This document shows positions 21,331 to 36,118 of a stretch of 64,000 nucleotides of DNA, in pieces (position 1 is the first letter of the stretch; the number at the start of each line of letters is the position of its first letter). Source of the DNA: Sutcliffiella halmapala (GTDB taxonomy: Bacteria; Bacillota; Bacilli; Bacillales; Bacillaceae_I); the NCBI RefSeq assembly GCF_002019665.1, contig NZ_KV917375.1, forward strand, positions 4,632,445 to 4,696,444, read 5' to 3'. The position numbers were made by a program, and so were the translations under genes. Under the pieces are notes generated by a model, which was not told the DNA's origin, did not search any database, and saw only the letters and a program-made list of their open reading frames with translations.

Positions 21331-21699
21331 TTAGAGAACTTCTGGAGCTAAAGATACAATCTTCATGTAGTTGTTATCACGTAATTCACGTGCAACTGGT
21401 CCGAAGATACGAGTTCCACGAGGGCTCTTATCATCTTTGATAATTACGCATGCGTTCTCATCAAAACGGATATATGAACCGTCATTACGACGAACTCCAC
21501 GTTTAGTACGAACTACTACAGCTTTAACTACGTCACCTTTTTTAACAACGCCTCCTGGTGTTGCTTGTTTTACTGTACAAACAATAACATCACCAATATT
21601 CGCGTAACGACGACCAGATCCACCTAATACTTTAATTGCTAGTACTTCACGAGCACCTGAGTTATCAGCAACTTTCAAACGAGATTCTTGTTGAATCAT
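21331..21699 (-). CDS. rplN: 50S ribosomal protein L14
   Basis: 122 aa, [20 protein letters not shown] start and [19 protein letters not shown] end. Universal beta-barrel protein contacting L19 and helix 95; the binding site of RsfS. Confidence 0.98.
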   Translation of the reverse strand: MIQQESRLKVADNSGAREVLAIKVLGGSGRRYANIGDVIVCTVKQATPGGVVKKGDVVKAVVVRTKRGVRRNDGSYIRFDENACVIIKDDKSPRGTRIFGPVARELRDNNYMKIVSLAPEVL

Positions 21700-21741
21700 G
21701 CATGGTACCTCCCTTCGGAATTTATCATCCGAACTTAAATA

Positions 21742-22005
21742 TTAGATAATTACAGCTTTTTCTACTACTTCTACTAAACGGAAACGCTTTGTTGAAGATA
21801 ATGGACGAGTCTCCATGATTTTAACGATATCGCCAGTCTTAGCAACACTATTTTCATCATGCGCCTTGTACTTTTTAGAGTACTTAACACGTTTGCCGTA
21901 GAGTGCGTGAGTTTTGTAAGTTTCTACAAGAACTGTGATTGTTTTGTCCATTTTATCAGACACAACACGTCCAGTGTAAACTTTACGTTGGTTACGTTCA
22001 CTCAT
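21742..22005 (-). CDS. rpsQ: 30S ribosomal protein S17
   Basis: 87 aa OB-fold protein: [20 protein letters not shown] and [20 protein letters not shown]. Primary 16S rRNA binder in the 5' domain. Confidence 0.98.
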   Translation of the reverse strand: MSERNQRKVYTGRVVSDKMDKTITVLVETYKTHALYGKRVKYSKKYKAHDENSVAKTGDIVKIMETRPLSSTKRFRLVEVVEKAVII

Positions 22006-22024
22006 TTCGCGAACCTCCTCTTAA

Positions 22025-23307
<1,283 letters not shown>

Positions 23308-23310
23308 TGA

Positions 23311-23667
<357 letters not shown>

Positions 23668-23671
23668 CTAA

Positions 23672-23950
23672 TTAGCGTTTTGTTTTCTTATCATCATTTG
23701 CATGACCTTTGTAAGTACGAGATGGAGCAAATTCTCCAAGCTTGTGACCTACCATGTCTTCTGTCACATACACTGGTACGTGTTTACGGCCATCATATAC
23801 AGCGATTGTATGTCCGATAAATTGTGGGAAAATAGTAGAACGACGAGACCAAGTTTTAACAACTTGTTTACCCTCAGTTTCATTTAACTTTTCAATCTTG
23901 TTAATTAAATGATCATCTACAAAAGGCCCTTTTTTCAAGCTGCGACCCAT
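23672..23950 (-). CDS. rpsS: 30S ribosomal protein S19
   Basis: 92 aa. [20 protein letters not shown] start and [19 protein letters not shown] end. Head protein paired with S13. Confidence 0.98.
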   Translation of the reverse strand: MGRSLKKGPFVDDHLINKIEKLNETEGKQVVKTWSRRSTIFPQFIGHTIAVYDGRKHVPVYVTEDMVGHKLGEFAPSRTYKGHANDDKKTKR

Positions 23951-24007
23951 GTGGAAACCTCCCTTCGTGATTGCTCTACGGTCCTTGTGAACCGTAGTAC
24001 AACCCCG

Positions 24008-24853
<846 letters not shown>

Positions 24854-24872
24854 TCAATGATGATTGTATTTT

Positions 24873-25160
24873 TTAAGCTTCGAAGAATTCGATTTCTTTG
24901 CTGTTTTCTTTTAACGTAACAATAGCTTTTCTACGACGGTTAGTTAATCCGCTGTGACGACCTACACGACGGAATTTACCTTTGTAGTTCATGATGTTAA
25001 CTTTTTCAACAGTAACGCCAAAGATTGCCTCAACAGCATCTTTAACTTCTGTCTTGTTAGATCTAACATCTACTTCAAAAGTATATTTCTTTTCGCTCAT
25101 TAAGTCAGTAGAACGCTCAGTAATTACGGGGCGCTTAAGAACATCACGATGATCTCTCAT
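24873..25160 (-). CDS. rplW: 50S ribosomal protein L23
   Basis: 95 aa. [20 protein letters not shown] and [18 protein letters not shown]. Docking site for trigger factor and SRP at the tunnel exit. ATG overlaps the rplD stop by one base. Confidence 0.98.
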   Translation of the reverse strand: MRDHRDVLKRPVITERSTDLMSEKKYTFEVDVRSNKTEVKDAVEAIFGVTVEKVNIMNYKGKFRRVGRHSGLTNRRRKAIVTLKENSKEIEFFEA

Positions 25161-25783
25161 TATGCAAGCACCTCCTCTAATTTTTGAACAGCGTCTTTCG
25201 TAAAGATTACTTTATCATGGCTTACAACGTCTAATACGTTCACACCATTTGCAGTAATAACAGTTACTCCAGGGATATTACGAGCAGATAAAGCTACGTT
25301 TTCGCTGTCGTCAGCTGTTACGATTAACGCTTTACGGTTGATTTCTAAGCCTTTTAATACAGAAGTCATTTCTTTTGTTTTTGGTGCATCAAAAGCTAAT
25401 CCTTCTAATACTAATAACTCGTTTTCTAATACTTTAGATGATAATGCAGATTTGATAGCTAAGCGACGTACTTTCTTAGGTAACTTGTAGCTATAGCTTC
25501 TTGGTGTAGGACCGAATACGATACCACCACCACGCCATTGTGGAGAGCGGATAGACCCTTGACGAGCACGACCAGTACCCTTTTGACGCCATGGCTTACG
25601 TCCACCACCTGCTACTTCAGAACGTCCTTTTACTTTTGCATTACCTTGACGTTGAGATGCTCTTTGCATAACGATCGCATCGAACAATACGCTGTTATTT
25701 GGCTCAATACCGAACACAGCATCTGCTAATTCAACTTCACCGACTTGAGAGCCAGCTTGATTGTATAATGCTACTTTAGGCAT
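25160..25783 (-). CDS. rplD: 50S ribosomal protein L4
   Basis: 207 aa. Tunnel loop [19 protein letters not shown] intact. In E. coli L4 represses its own S10 operon through the leader; in Bacillus this is less certain, but a structured leader exists here upstream of rpsJ. Confidence 0.98.
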   Translation of the reverse strand: MPKVALYNQAGSQVGEVELADAVFGIEPNNSVLFDAIVMQRASQRQGNAKVKGRSEVAGGGRKPWRQKGTGRARQGSIRSPQWRGGGIVFGPTPRSYSYKLPKKVRRLAIKSALSSKVLENELLVLEGLAFDAPKTKEMTSVLKGLEINRKALIVTADDSENVALSARNIPGVTVITANGVNVLDVVSHDKVIFTKDAVQKLEEVLA

Positions 25784-25808
25784 TTGTAGTTCCTCCTTTC
25801 CTAGACAA

Positions 25809-26438
25809 TTAGTTTGCTTTTACCGCACTTTTAATTGTAATTAATGCTTTTTTAGGACCAGGTACGTTACCTTTTACTAATAATAGGTTACGTTCTGTGT
25901 CTACTTTCACGATTTCAAGGTTCTGGATAGTAACACGCTCTCCACCCATGCGACCAGGTAATAATTTACCTTTGAATACACGGTTTGGAGCAACAGGTCC
26001 CATAGAACCAGGACGACGGTGATAACGAGAACCATGAGACATTGGGCCGCGAGATTGGTTATGGCGCTTAATTGAGCCTTGGAAACCTTTACCCTTTGAG
26101 ATTGCCGTTACATCTACTACATCGCCTTCTGCGAAAATATCAACTTTGACTTCCTGACCAACTTCGTAAGTTTCTAAGTCAACTCCATTAATTTCACGAA
26201 TGAAGCGCTTAGGTGCTGTGTTAGCTTTAGCAACATGTCCTTTTTCGGGCTTGTTTGCTAATTTATCACGCTTGTCAGCAAAACCGATTTGAATTGCTTC
26301 ATAACCGTCTGCTTCTACAGTTTTAACTTGAAGTACTACGTTTGGAGTTGCTTCAATTACTGTTACAGGGATAAGATCGCCATTAGCAGCAAAAACTTGA
26401 GTCATACCTATTTTTTTTCCTAAGATTCCTTTGGTCAT
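25809..26438 (-). CDS. rplC: 50S ribosomal protein L3
   Basis: 209 aa. [20 protein letters not shown] start; the central loop [20 protein letters not shown] reaches the peptidyl transferase centre. Assembly initiator of the 50S 3' domain. Confidence 0.98.
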   Translation of the reverse strand: MTKGILGKKIGMTQVFAANGDLIPVTVIEATPNVVLQVKTVEADGYEAIQIGFADKRDKLANKPEKGHVAKANTAPKRFIREINGVDLETYEVGQEVKVDIFAEGDVVDVTAISKGKGFQGSIKRHNQSRGPMSHGSRYHRRPGSMGPVAPNRVFKGKLLPGRMGGERVTIQNLEIVKVDTERNLLLVKGNVPGPKKALITIKSAVKAN

Positions 26439-26473
26439 TAGTCACACCTCCTGATTTATTAAGTATTTATTGA

Positions 26474-26912
<439 letters not shown>

Positions 26913-26919
26913 ATTATCT

Positions 26920-26948
26920 ATTATACATTCCATCGCTAGACAATGCAA
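26920..26948 (-). promoter_or_regulatory. sigma-A promoter of the S10-spc-alpha superoperon
   Basis: TTGCAT (26943-26948), 17-base spacer, perfect TATAAT (26920-26925) on the minus strand. An A/T-rich tract lies upstream. Confidence 0.88.
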
Positions 26949-27204
26949 CTATTATTTCAAATAAATCTCTGAGCACTTTTCATATTATATCGGGAAGTAA
27001 TCTATATTGCAATATATGACGACAGAAATATTCATTTCATTTTTTTCCAGTGATGGAATAGATGATTTCGTTCACTGATTTAGTGTGGTTGATTCTATGT
27101 TAACTAAAAATTATAGAGGAGGGGACTAAGGTGTCTTTTATATAGAAGATAGTCGTCTGTAATTATGAATAACATGAAATTTAGAAAGGAACCAAAAGGA
27201 CAAT

Positions 27205-27430
27205 TAACCTATAAATCAGAACTAACCTCAACTCGAAACTAAAAACTACTCCCACCCCAAGTTTTTCCTCATCATCTTAATTCAATTATAAAAATCACAC
27301 TACGCTCATAAAACATTAAAAACGGCTCATATATTAGCGATACCGGATTATATAATACCAAGAGTGGCTCATAAATCAGAGGTACCGGCTCACAAAAAAC
27401 AAAAAGATGGTTCATAAACCAAAAAATCGA
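27205..27430. repeat. degenerate 21-bp tandem repeat between tuf and rpsJ
   Basis: Seven contiguous 21-base units run from 27282 to 27428 (unit starts 27282, 27303, 27324, 27345, 27366, 27387, 27408), with the plus-strand consensus GGCTCATAAA followed by a variable half. Similar but weaker units flank it on both sides (near 27207 and 27429). The period is a multiple of three; the minus strand reads seven-residue units close to PLIYEPL, though with a stop in one unit. Together with 26949-27204, which holds nothing I can identify, this fills the gap between rpsJ and tuf. Confidence 0.8.
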
Positions 27431-27512
27431 CTGATAACACTAAGAATGAATATTTTCTAGAAAAATTCATTCTAATTTTGATCTTAACCATCAGAAAGTA
27501 TTCGTCTCCAAT

Positions 27513-27548
27513 AAAAAAACCAGCACACTAAGAAAGTGTACTGGTTTT
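27513..27548. terminator. terminator after tuf
   Basis: A stem of about 12 bp with one mismatch (AACCAG...CTGGTT) is followed by T-runs in both directions; on the minus strand it ends the rpsL-rpsG-fusA-tuf transcript. Confidence 0.9.
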
Positions 27549-27561
27549 ATTTTAATAATGA

Positions 27562-28752
27562 TTACTCAGTGATAGTAGCAACTACGCCAGCGCCTACTGT
27601 ACGTCCACCTTCACGAATAGAGAACTTAGTTCCTTCTTCGATCGCGATTGGAGAGATAAGCTCAACAGTCATCTCAACGTTGTCACCAGGCATTACCATT
27701 TCTACTCCCTCAGGAAGTTGGCAGATACCAGTTACGTCAGTTGTACGGAAGTAGAACTGAGGACGGTAGTTAGTGAAGAATGGAGTGTGACGTCCACCCT
27801 CTTCTTTAGATAATACGTAAACTTCAGCTTTGAACTTTGTGTGTGGAGTGATAGTACCAGGCTTAGCTAATACTTGTCCACGTTGGATGTCATCACGAGC
27901 AACCCCACGAAGAAGTGCACCGATGTTGTCTCCAGCTTCAGCATAGTCAAGAAGCTTACGGAACATTTCTACTCCAGTTACAGTAGTAGATTTAGGCTCT
28001 TCAGTTAAACCGATGATTGCGATAGTGTCACCAACTTTAACTTGTCCACGCTCAACACGTCCAGTAGCAACTGTTCCACGACCAGTGATAGAGAATACGT
28101 CCTCAACTGGCATCATGAATGGCTTTTCAGTGTCACGAGCTGGTGTTGGGATGTACTCATCAACTGCATTCATAAGTTCAACGATTCTTTCTTCCCAATC
28201 TGCTTCTCCTTCAAGAGCTTTAAGAGCAGAACCTTTGATTACAGGAACATCGTCTCCAGGGAAATCGTACTCAGAAAGAAGGTCACGAACTTCCATTTCA
28301 ACTAATTCTAGTAATTCTTCGTCGTCAACCATGTCACATTTGTTTAAGAATACAACTAGGTGAGGAACACCAACTTGACGAGAAAGAAGGATGTGCTCAC
28401 GAGTTTGTGGCATTGGACCATCAGCAGCAGATACTACTAAGATTCCGCCGTCCATTTGAGCAGCACCAGTGATCATGTTTTTAACATAGTCAGCATGTCC
28501 TGGGCAGTCAACGTGTGCATAGTGACGGTTTTCAGTTTCGTACTCAACGTGAGCTGTAGAAATAGTGATTCCACGCTCTCTTTCTTCTGGAGCTGCGTCG
28601 ATCATGTCATAAGCCATTGCAGCACCTTTTCCACTGCGCTTAGCAAGAACAGTAGTGATTGCAGCTGTTAAAGTTGTTTTACCATGGTCAACGTGTCCGA
28701 TTGTACCGATATTAGCATGAGTCTTGGATCTATCGAATTTCTCTTTACCCAT
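27562..28752 (-). CDS. tuf: elongation factor Tu
   Basis: 396 aa. GTPase motifs G1 [10 protein letters not shown]3 DCPGHADY, G4 NKCDMVDD; switch region RGITI intact. Delivers aminoacyl-tRNA to the ribosome. Terminated 10 bases downstream by a strong hairpin. Codon use is that of a very highly expressed gene. Confidence 0.99.
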   Translation of the reverse strand: MGKEKFDRSKTHANIGTIGHVDHGKTTLTAAITTVLAKRSGKGAAMAYDMIDAAPEERERGITISTAHVEYETENRHYAHVDCPGHADYVKNMITGAAQMDGGILVVSAADGPMPQTREHILLSRQVGVPHLVVFLNKCDMVDDEELLELVEMEVRDLLSEYDFPGDDVPVIKGSALKALEGEADWEERIVELMNAVDEYIPTPARDTEKPFMMPVEDVFSITGRGTVATGRVERGQVKVGDTIAIIGLTEEPKSTTVTGVEMFRKLLDYAEAGDNIGALLRGVARDDIQRGQVLAKPGTITPHTKFKAEVYVLSKEEGGRHTPFFTNYRPQFYFRTTDVTGICQLPEGVEMVMPGDNVEMTVELISPIAIEEGTKFSIREGGRTVGAGVVATITE

Positions 28753-28800
28753 TAGTATATCCTCCTTAGAGTTTCATTAATTTTTATTTGATATGAGATA

Positions 28801-28824
28801 TGAATAAGTGGAACCACTTATTCA
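28801..28824. repeat. inverted repeat between fusA and tuf
   Basis: TGAATAAGTGG and its complement face each other with two bases between them. No T-run follows on the minus strand, so it is not a classical terminator; it may stabilise or punctuate the fusA-tuf mRNA. Confidence 0.65.
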
Positions 28825-28864
28825 CCTACATACTATTTATAAAACAAGATTAGGTGAAAATCAA

Positions 28865-30943
28865 TTATTCACCTTTATTTTTTTTGATGATTTCTTCAGA
28901 AATTGATTTTGGCACTTCTTCATAGTGGTCGAAATGCATAGTGAATACTCCGCGTCCTTGTGTGTTAGAACGTAAAGATGTAGCATATCCAAACATTTCA
29001 GATAGTGGAACCATAGCGCGAACAACTTGAGCGTTACCGCGAGCTTCCATACCTTCAACGCGTCCACGACGAGATGTGATTCCACCCATGATATCTCCCA
29101 TGTATTCCTCTGGAGTTACTACTTCAACTCTCATAACTGGCTCCAGAATTACAGGGTTACATTTAGAAACTGCGTTTTTAAGAGCTAAAGAAGCAGCTAC
29201 TTTAAACGCCATCTCAGAGGAGTCAACATCATGGTATGAACCATCAACTAATGCAGCTTTCACATCAATTAGTTGGTAACCAGCAAGTACACCGTTTTTC
29301 ATTGAATCTTCTAGTCCAGCTTGTACAGCAGGAACGTATTCACGAGGTACTACTCCACCTACGATTTTGTTTTCAAATTCAAAGCCTTTTCCTTCTTCGT
29401 TTGGTTCGAATTCGATCCAAACGTGTCCGAATTGACCGCGTCCACCTGATTGACGAGCAAATTTACCCTCAACCTTAGCAGAGCCACGGAACGTTTCACG
29501 GTAAGCTACCTGAGGAGCACCAACGTTTGCTTCTACTTTGAATTCACGTCTCATACGGTCAACTAGGATATCAAGGTGAAGTTCACCCATACCTGCGATG
29601 ATTGTTTGACCTGTTTCAGGGTCAGTATGAGCACGGAAAGTAGGATCTTCCTCTTGAAGCTTTTGAAGAGCAGTTGTCATTTTATCTTGGTCAGCCTTAG
29701 ACTTAGGCTCAACTGATAATTGAATAACTGGTTCTGGGAAGTCCATTGATTCTAAGATAACTTGGTGTTTATCATCACAAAGTGTGTCACCAGTAGTAGT
29801 ATCTTTTAATCCAACAGCTGCTGCGATATCCCCAGCATACACTACAGGAATCTCTTCACGGCTGTTTGCGTGCATTTGAAGGATACGTCCTACACGCTCA
29901 CGCTTACCTTTTGTTGAGTTGATAACGTAAGATCCAGAGTTTAATGAACCAGAGTAAACACGGAAGAACGTTAATTTACCAACATAAGGATCCGTCATAA
30001 CTTTGAATGCTAATGCAGCGAAAGGACCATCATCAGTAGAGTCAAGAGTTACTTCTTCCTCAGAATCTGGAAGTGTACCTTTAATAGCTGGTACGTCTGT
30101 TGGTGCTGGTAAGTAATCAATAACAGCGTCAAGCATTAACTGAACACCTTTGTTTTTGAATGCAGATCCACAAATAACTGGATAAAAATCAACGTTACAA
30201 GTACCTTTACGGATAGTTGCTTTTAACTCTTCAGTCGTAAGCTCTTCTCCCTCTAAGTACTTCATCATTAATTCTTCATCTAGTTCAGCAACTGCTTCAA
30301 CTAAACGTTGGCGATACTCATCAGCTTGTTCTTTGTATTCCGCTGGAATTTCAACCGCATCAGAACGAGTACCTAGATCATCTTCATAGAAGTAAGCTAC
30401 CATTTCTACTAAGTCAATGATTCCCTCATACTCATCTTCAGCTCCGATTGGAAGTTGAATTGGGTGAGCATTTGCTTGAAGGCGGTCATGAATAGTACCT
30501 ACAGAGTAAAGGAAATCAGCACCGATTTTGTCCATTTTATTAACGAACACGATACGTGGTACTCCATAAGTTGTTGCTTGGCGCCAAACTGTTTCTGTTT
30601 GAGGCTCTACTCCTGATTGTGCATCAAGAACTGCTACCGCACCATCAAGTACACGTAGGGAACGTTCTACTTCAACAGTGAAGTCTACGTGACCAGGTGT
30701 ATCGATAATGTTTACGCGGTGGCCTTTCCATTGAGCTGTTGTCGCAGCAGATGTGATCGTGATTCCACGCTCTTGCTCCTGCTCCATCCAGTCCATTTGA
30801 GATGCACCTTCATGAGTTTCACCGATTTTGTGAATACGTCCTGTGTAGAACAAAACACGCTCAGTTGTAGTTGTTTTACCAGCATCAATGTGTGCCATGA
30901 TACCGATATTACGTGTCTTATCTAAGGAGAACTCTCTTGCCAT
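28865..30943 (-). CDS. fusA: elongation factor G
   Basis: 692 aa from ATG 30943 ([19 protein letters not shown]) after AAGGAG; the longer frame from 31006 is rejected. G1 [10 protein letters not shown]3 DTPGHVDF, G4 NKMDKIGAD. Five-domain translocase; the fusidic-acid regions look wild type. Confidence 0.98.
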   Translation of the reverse strand: MAREFSLDKTRNIGIMAHIDAGKTTTTERVLFYTGRIHKIGETHEGASQMDWMEQEQERGITITSAATTAQWKGHRVNIIDTPGHVDFTVEVERSLRVLDGAVAVLDAQSGVEPQTETVWRQATTYGVPRIVFVNKMDKIGADFLYSVGTIHDRLQANAHPIQLPIGAEDEYEGIIDLVEMVAYFYEDDLGTRSDAVEIPAEYKEQADEYRQRLVEAVAELDEELMMKYLEGEELTTEELKATIRKGTCNVDFYPVICGSAFKNKGVQLMLDAVIDYLPAPTDVPAIKGTLPDSEEEVTLDSTDDGPFAALAFKVMTDPYVGKLTFFRVYSGSLNSGSYVINSTKGKRERVGRILQMHANSREEIPVVYAGDIAAAVGLKDTTTGDTLCDDKHQVILESMDFPEPVIQLSVEPKSKADQDKMTTALQKLQEEDPTFRAHTDPETGQTIIAGMGELHLDILVDRMRREFKVEANVGAPQVAYRETFRGSAKVEGKFARQSGGRGQFGHVWIEFEPNEEGKGFEFENKIVGGVVPREYVPAVQAGLEDSMKNGVLAGYQLIDVKAALVDGSYHDVDSSEMAFKVAASLALKNAVSKCNPVILEPVMRVEVVTPEEYMGDIMGGITSRRGRVEGMEARGNAQVVRAMVPLSEMFGYATSLRSNTQGRGVFTMHFDHYEEVPKSISEEIIKKNKGE

Positions 30944-30987
30944 ATGGTATTTCTCCTTCCTAAGTATCGATTTAGTTTGTTTTATAC

Positions 30988-31022
30988 CTAAAGCTGTTAA
31001 GAACAATGCTTAACAGCTTTAG
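30988..31022. repeat. 14-bp perfect inverted repeat between rpsG and fusA
   Basis: Arms 30988-31001 and 31009-31022 around a 7-base loop. No T-run on the minus strand. It begins 13 bases after the rpsG stop and could be an RNA processing or protection site in the str operon. Confidence 0.7.
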
Positions 31023-31035
31023 ATAATATGTGATT

Positions 31036-31506
31036 TTACCAACGGTAGTGAGCAAACGCTTTGTTCGCTTCTGCCATTTTGTGCATATCTTCACGCTTTT
31101 TAACAGATGCTCCAGTGTTGTTAGCTGCATCTAGGATTTCATTAGCTAAACGCTCTTCCATCGTTTTCTCTCCACGAAGACGAGAATAGTTAACTAAATA
31201 ACGAAGTCCAAGTGTAGTACGACGATCTGGGCGCACCTCTACAGGTACTTGGTAGTTCGCTCCACCTACACGACGTGCTCTTACTTCAAGAACAGGCATG
31301 ATGTTTTTCATTGCTTGTTCGAACACTTCCATAGGTTCTTGTCCAGAACGCTCACCAACTAGTTTGAATGCATTGTAGATGATAGCTTGAGATTTCCCTC
31401 TTTTACCATCGATCATTAATTTATTAATAAGACGAGTTACTAACTTAGAGTTATATAACGGATCTGGTAATACGTCTCTTTTTGCAACAGGGCCTTTACG
31501 TGGCAT
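31036..31506 (-). CDS. rpsG: 30S ribosomal protein S7
   Basis: 156 aa. [20 protein letters not shown] start; [20 protein letters not shown] hairpin that lies by the E-site mRNA. Assembly initiator of the 30S head. Confidence 0.98.
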   Translation of the reverse strand: MPRKGPVAKRDVLPDPLYNSKLVTRLINKLMIDGKRGKSQAIIYNAFKLVGERSGQEPMEVFEQAMKNIMPVLEVRARRVGGANYQVPVEVRPDRRTTLGLRYLVNYSRLRGEKTMEERLANEILDAANNTGASVKKREDMHKMAEANKAFAHYRW

Positions 31507-31555
31507 ATAATTTTCCTCCTTTCGGGTAACTTAATTTTAAGCTATACGCTTTGTA

Positions 31556-31978
<423 letters not shown>

Positions 31979-32080
31979 TTAAATTTCCTCCTTCCTCATG
32001 TTTTAAGACCACATATCCAGGTGGTTCATTTTAAGGTAAAAAACAAAGTTTTTGCGAATCCACACTCACAAAAACAGTTT

Positions 32081-32329
32081 TTATTGAATGATCGCAACAG
32101 CTGAGGCACCAACTTCAATCCCGCAAGCTCTTCCAAGTTTTTTCATGGAATCTACTTTTACGATTGGAATATTGTGTTCTCTTGCAGTTTGAACAACTTT
32201 TTGTGTAACAATCACATCAGCGTCCTCTGCAATAACAACCTCTTTTACTGTTCCGGATTTCAGCGCCTTCACTGTTTGTTTAGTACCTACAATGAAGGTG
32301 TTTGCCTGCATCACTTTTTCATAAGACAT
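32081..32329 (-). CDS. rplGB: L7Ae-family K-turn RNA-binding protein (YbxF)
   Basis: 82 aa from ATG 32329 after GGAGGATATATTA; five extra codons from 32344 are inside the ribosome binding site. L7Ae fold with [20 protein letters not shown] and [10 protein letters not shown]. The B. subtilis orthologue binds K-turn RNAs. Sits between rpoC and rpsL. Confidence 0.95.
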   Translation of the reverse strand: MSYEKVMQANTFIVGTKQTVKALKSGTVKEVVIAEDADVIVTQKVVQTAREHNIPIVKVDSMKKLGRACGIEVGASAVAIIQ

Positions 32330-32423
32330 TAATATATCCTCCAAAGCAACAGGTTATATAAGCACCTTTGCTATATTACCATCTCTATATTCGAATGTCA
32401 ACCGTAATTTCAATAACAATGAA

Positions 32424-32455
32424 AAGATTGTCGAGAGGTCCCGACAATCTTCCTT
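32424..32455 (-). terminator. hairpin after rpoC
   Basis: A 10-bp stem (AAGATTGTCG and complement) is followed by TTTTC on the minus strand. The short T-run suggests partial termination, which would set the ratio of rpoBC to str-operon transcription. Confidence 0.65.
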
Positions 32456-35400
32456 TTATTCTACAGTTACAGGCTCTTCTTGCCCAACTTGTTTTGTTAG
32501 ATCAAACTTACGATATCGGTTCATACCTGTACCAGCTGGAACTAGTTTACCGATGATAACATTCTCTTTAAGTCCTAGTAACTCGTCGCGTTTTCCTTTA
32601 ATTGCAGCGTCTGTTAAGACTCTTGTAGTTTCCTGGAAGGAAGCTGCAGATAAGAAGGAATCCGTTTCAAGAGAAGCTTTAGTGATACCTAGTAAGACTG
32701 GTCGACCAGTGGCTGGTGTTCTACCATCAATAAGTACACGTTCGTTTGCATCAGTGAATTGGTGGACATCAAGCAGAGTTCCTGGTAGTACATCTGTATC
32801 ACCAGCGTCGATGACACGTACTTTACGTAACATTTGACGAACCATAACCTCTACGTGTTTATCTCCGATTTCTACCCCTTGCATACGGTATACTTTTTGA
32901 ACTTCAAGCAGTAGATACTCCTGAACAGAAACCATATCTTTTACTTTTAGTAGTTCTTTTGGATCGATAGAACCTTCTGTAAGCTCTTGACCACGAACCA
33001 CTTCAGTGTTAACGCCAACCTTTAGGCGGGCAGTATATGGTACTGTGTAGTTTCTCGTTTCTACTTCACCTTGTACAGTGATTTCTTGCTGGCGATCACG
33101 GCCTTCGTTGATGGCAGTTACAACCCCATCAATTTCAGAGATAACCGCTTGACCTTTCGGGTTACGCGCTTCAAAGATCTCTTGGATACGCGGTAAACCT
33201 TGAGTGATATCGTCTCCCGCAACTCCACCTGTATGGAAAGTACGCATCGTTAACTGAGTTCCTGGCTCTCCGATAGATTGAGCAGCAATAATACCAACTG
33301 CTTCTCCTACCTCTACCTCAAGACCAGTTGCTAGGTTACGACCATAACATTTCTTACATACACCATGTCGAGTATTACATGTGAATACAGAGCGGATCCA
33401 TACATCTTCCACGCCTGCTTCTACAATTATTGTCGCGATATCTTCTGTAATCAAATCGTTTTCAGCTACTAATACTTCCCCAGTTTCAGGATGCTTCACA
33501 GCTTTTCTTGCGTGACGTCCAATTAGACGTTCTTCTAATTTTTCTACTACCTCTGTACCATCTTTAAGTGATGAGATGTGCAGTCCACGATCTGTACCAC
33601 AATCCTTTTCACGAACGATAACATCTTGTGCAACGTCTACTAGACGACGAGTTAAGTAACCTGAATCGGCTGTTTTTAACGCTGTATCAGCAAGACCTTT
33701 ACGCGCTCCATGGGTAGAGATAAAGTATTCTAGTACCGTTAAACCTTCACGGAAACTAGATTTAATTGGAAGTTCAATAATACGTCCAGACGGATTGGCC
33801 ATTAGTCCACGCATACCTGCTAACTGTGTAAAGTTAGATGCGTTACCACGGGCACCGGAATCACTCATCATGAAAATGTGATTTAGGCTTGGCAGGGACT
33901 GCATTAGCTTCGTCTGTATAACATCCTTCGCAGCACTCCAGATAGAAATAACACGATCATATCGCTCTTCTTCTGTTATTAAACCACGACGGAATTGTTT
34001 TAGAACTGTATCTACTTTTGTTTGTGCTTCAACTAAGATTTCTTCTTTCTCTTTAAGAACTACGATATCTGCTACACCAACTGTGATACCAGCTTTTGTA
34101 GAATAACGGAATCCTAAGTTTTTCATGCGATCAAGCATTTTGGACGTTTCTGTAATCTTGAAGCGTTTAAATACTTCCGCGATGATGTTCCCAAGGATTT
34201 TCTTCTTAAATGGATCGATAAGTTCTTGTTGTTGAATTGCTTCTTTTACATTTGCTCCCTTAGCGACGAAGTACTTCTCTGGAGTATCAACCTCTAAATT
34301 GTGCTTCGTTGGTTCATTAATATAAGGGAACGATGTTGGTAAAATCTCGTTAAAGATTAATTTACCTACAGTTGTAATAAGAAGCTTTTGTTTTTGCTCT
34401 TCAGTAAAAGTTACGTTATTTAAAGATCCTGCATGAACAGCTACACGAGTATGCAAATGTACATATCCATTCGCATATGCGATTAACGCTTCATTCGTAT
34501 CTTTAAATACCATTCCTTCACCTACAGCATTTTCACGCTCTAATGTTAAGTAATAGTTACCAAGTACCATATCCTGTGAAGGAGTAACTACAGGCTTACC
34601 ATCCTTAGGGTTCAGGATGTTTTGGGCAGCAAGCATAAGAATGCGCGCTTCCGCCTGAGCTTCTGCAGAAAGTGGAACGTGAACTGCCATTTGGTCACCA
34701 TCAAAATCCGCGTTGTATGCTGTACATACTAACGGGTGAAGACGGATTGCACGACCTTCTACTAAAGTAGGTTCAAACGCTTGAATTCCTAGTCTATGAA
34801 GGGTTGGTGCACGGTTAAGTAATACCGGATGTTCTCTGATAACAGATTCCAATACATCCCAAACCTCTGGCTGTACTCGTTCAATCTTACGCTTCGCACT
34901 CTTGATGTTGTGCGCAAGACCACGTTCTACTAGTTCTTTCATAATAAATGGTTTGAAAAGCTCTAAAGCCATTTCTTTTGGTAAACCACATTGGTACATT
35001 TTTAAATTGGGTCCTACTACGATAACGGAACGACCAGAATAGTCAACACGTTTACCTAGTAAGTTCTGACGGAAACGTCCTTGTTTCCCTTTCAGCATAT
35101 GAGAAAGTGACTTTAACGGTCTGTTACCAGGACCAGTTACAGGACGACCACGACGACCATTATCAATCAGTGCATCTACTGCTTCTTGAAGCATACGTTT
35201 TTCGTTTTGAACGATGATGCTTGGTGCACCAAGGTCTAATAAACGTTTTAAACGATTGTTACGGTTGATTACACGACGATATAAGTCATTCAAATCAGAA
35301 GTTGCAAAACGACCACCATCTAATTGAACCATCGGACGTAATTCAGGTGGGATAACAGGAAGAACATCTAAGATCATCCAAGATGGTTCATTTCCTGATC

Positions 35401-36052
35401 CTCTGAAGGATTCCAACACTTCTAAACGTTTAATCGCTCTTGTACGACGTTGTCCTTGAGCCGTTTTAAGTTCTTCTTTTAACGCCTCTACATCTCTTTC
35501 CAAGTCAATGTCATGCAAAAGTTTTTTAATCGCTTCAGCACCCATTGCCGCTTGGAATGTTTGACCATATTTTTCACGATAAGCACGAAACTCTTTTTCT
35601 GAAAGCAATTGCTTCTTTTCTAAAGGAGTGTCGCCTGTTTCCGTTACTACATATGACGCAAAATAGATAACTTCTTCTAACGCACGTGGAGACATGTCAA
35701 GAACAAGGCCCATGCGGCTAGGAATTCCTTTGAAATACCAAATGTGGGATACAGGAGCAGCAAGTTCGATGTGACCCATACGTTCACGACGAACTTTCGC
35801 TCTTGTTACTTCTACTCCACAACGGTCACAAACAACGCCCTTGTAACGGACGCGCTTGTATTTACCGCAATGACATTCCCAGTCCTTTGTCGGACCAAAA
35901 ATACGTTCGCAGAATAACCCATCTTTCTCAGGTTTTAATGTACGATAGTTTATCGTTTCAGGCTTCTTTACTTCTCCGAAAGACCAAGATCTGATCTTAT
36001 CTGGAGAAGCAAGGCCTATCTTCATATACTCAAAATTGTTAACATCTAGCAA
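32456..36052 (-). CDS. rpoC: RNA polymerase subunit beta'
   Basis: 1198 aa. N-terminal zinc finger [20 protein letters not shown] (about 60-80), catalytic NADFDGDQ Asp triad (about 449-455), second zinc site [11 protein letters not shown], and trigger loop region. Short beta' typical of Firmicutes. 66 bases after rpoB. Confidence 0.99.
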   Translation of the reverse strand: MLDVNNFEYMKIGLASPDKIRSWSFGEVKKPETINYRTLKPEKDGLFCERIFGPTKDWECHCGKYKRVRYKGVVCDRCGVEVTRAKVRRERMGHIELAAPVSHIWYFKGIPSRMGLVLDMSPRALEEVIYFASYVVTETGDTPLEKKQLLSEKEFRAYREKYGQTFQAAMGAEAIKKLLHDIDLERDVEALKEELKTAQGQRRTRAIKRLEVLESFRGSGNEPSWMILDVLPVIPPELRPMVQLDGGRFATSDLNDLYRRVINRNNRLKRLLDLGAPSIIVQNEKRMLQEAVDALIDNGRRGRPVTGPGNRPLKSLSHMLKGKQGRFRQNLLGKRVDYSGRSVIVVGPNLKMYQCGLPKEMALELFKPFIMKELVERGLAHNIKSAKRKIERVQPEVWDVLESVIREHPVLLNRAPTLHRLGIQAFEPTLVEGRAIRLHPLVCTAYNADFDGDQMAVHVPLSAEAQAEARILMLAAQNILNPKDGKPVVTPSQDMVLGNYYLTLERENAVGEGMVFKDTNEALIAYANGYVHLHTRVAVHAGSLNNVTFTEEQKQKLLITTVGKLIFNEILPTSFPYINEPTKHNLEVDTPEKYFVAKGANVKEAIQQQELIDPFKKKILGNIIAEVFKRFKITETSKMLDRMKNLGFRYSTKAGITVGVADIVVLKEKEEILVEAQTKVDTVLKQFRRGLITEEERYDRVISIWSAAKDVIQTKLMQSLPSLNHIFMMSDSGARGNASNFTQLAGMRGLMANPSGRIIELPIKSSFREGLTVLEYFISTHGARKGLADTALKTADSGYLTRRLVDVAQDVIVREKDCGTDRGLHISSLKDGTEVVEKLEERLIGRHARKAVKHPETGEVLVAENDLITEDIATIIVEAGVEDVWIRSVFTCNTRHGVCKKCYGRNLATGLEVEVGEAVGIIAAQSIGEPGTQLTMRTFHTGGVAGDDITQGLPRIQEIFEARNPKGQAVISEIDGVVTAINEGRDRQQEITVQGEVETRNYTVPYTARLKVGVNTEVVRGQELTEGSIDPKELLKVKDMVSVQEYLLLEVQKVYRMQGVEIGDKHVEVMVRQMLRKVRVIDAGDTDVLPGTLLDVHQFTDANERVLIDGRTPATGRPVLLGITKASLETDSFLSAASFQETTRVLTDAAIKGKRDELLGLKENVIIGKLVPAGTGMNRYRKFDLTKQVGQEEPVTVE

Positions 36053-36118
36053 GGGGCCTACCTCCCTTATAATCTACAGGTTCTACCCAAATGCTTATCT
36101 TTAAAGTCCTGTTAGTCA

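Noticed and set aside
27282-27428. CRISPR-like array
   Set aside because: The 21-base units adjoin each other without spacers and are degenerate; no cas genes are present.
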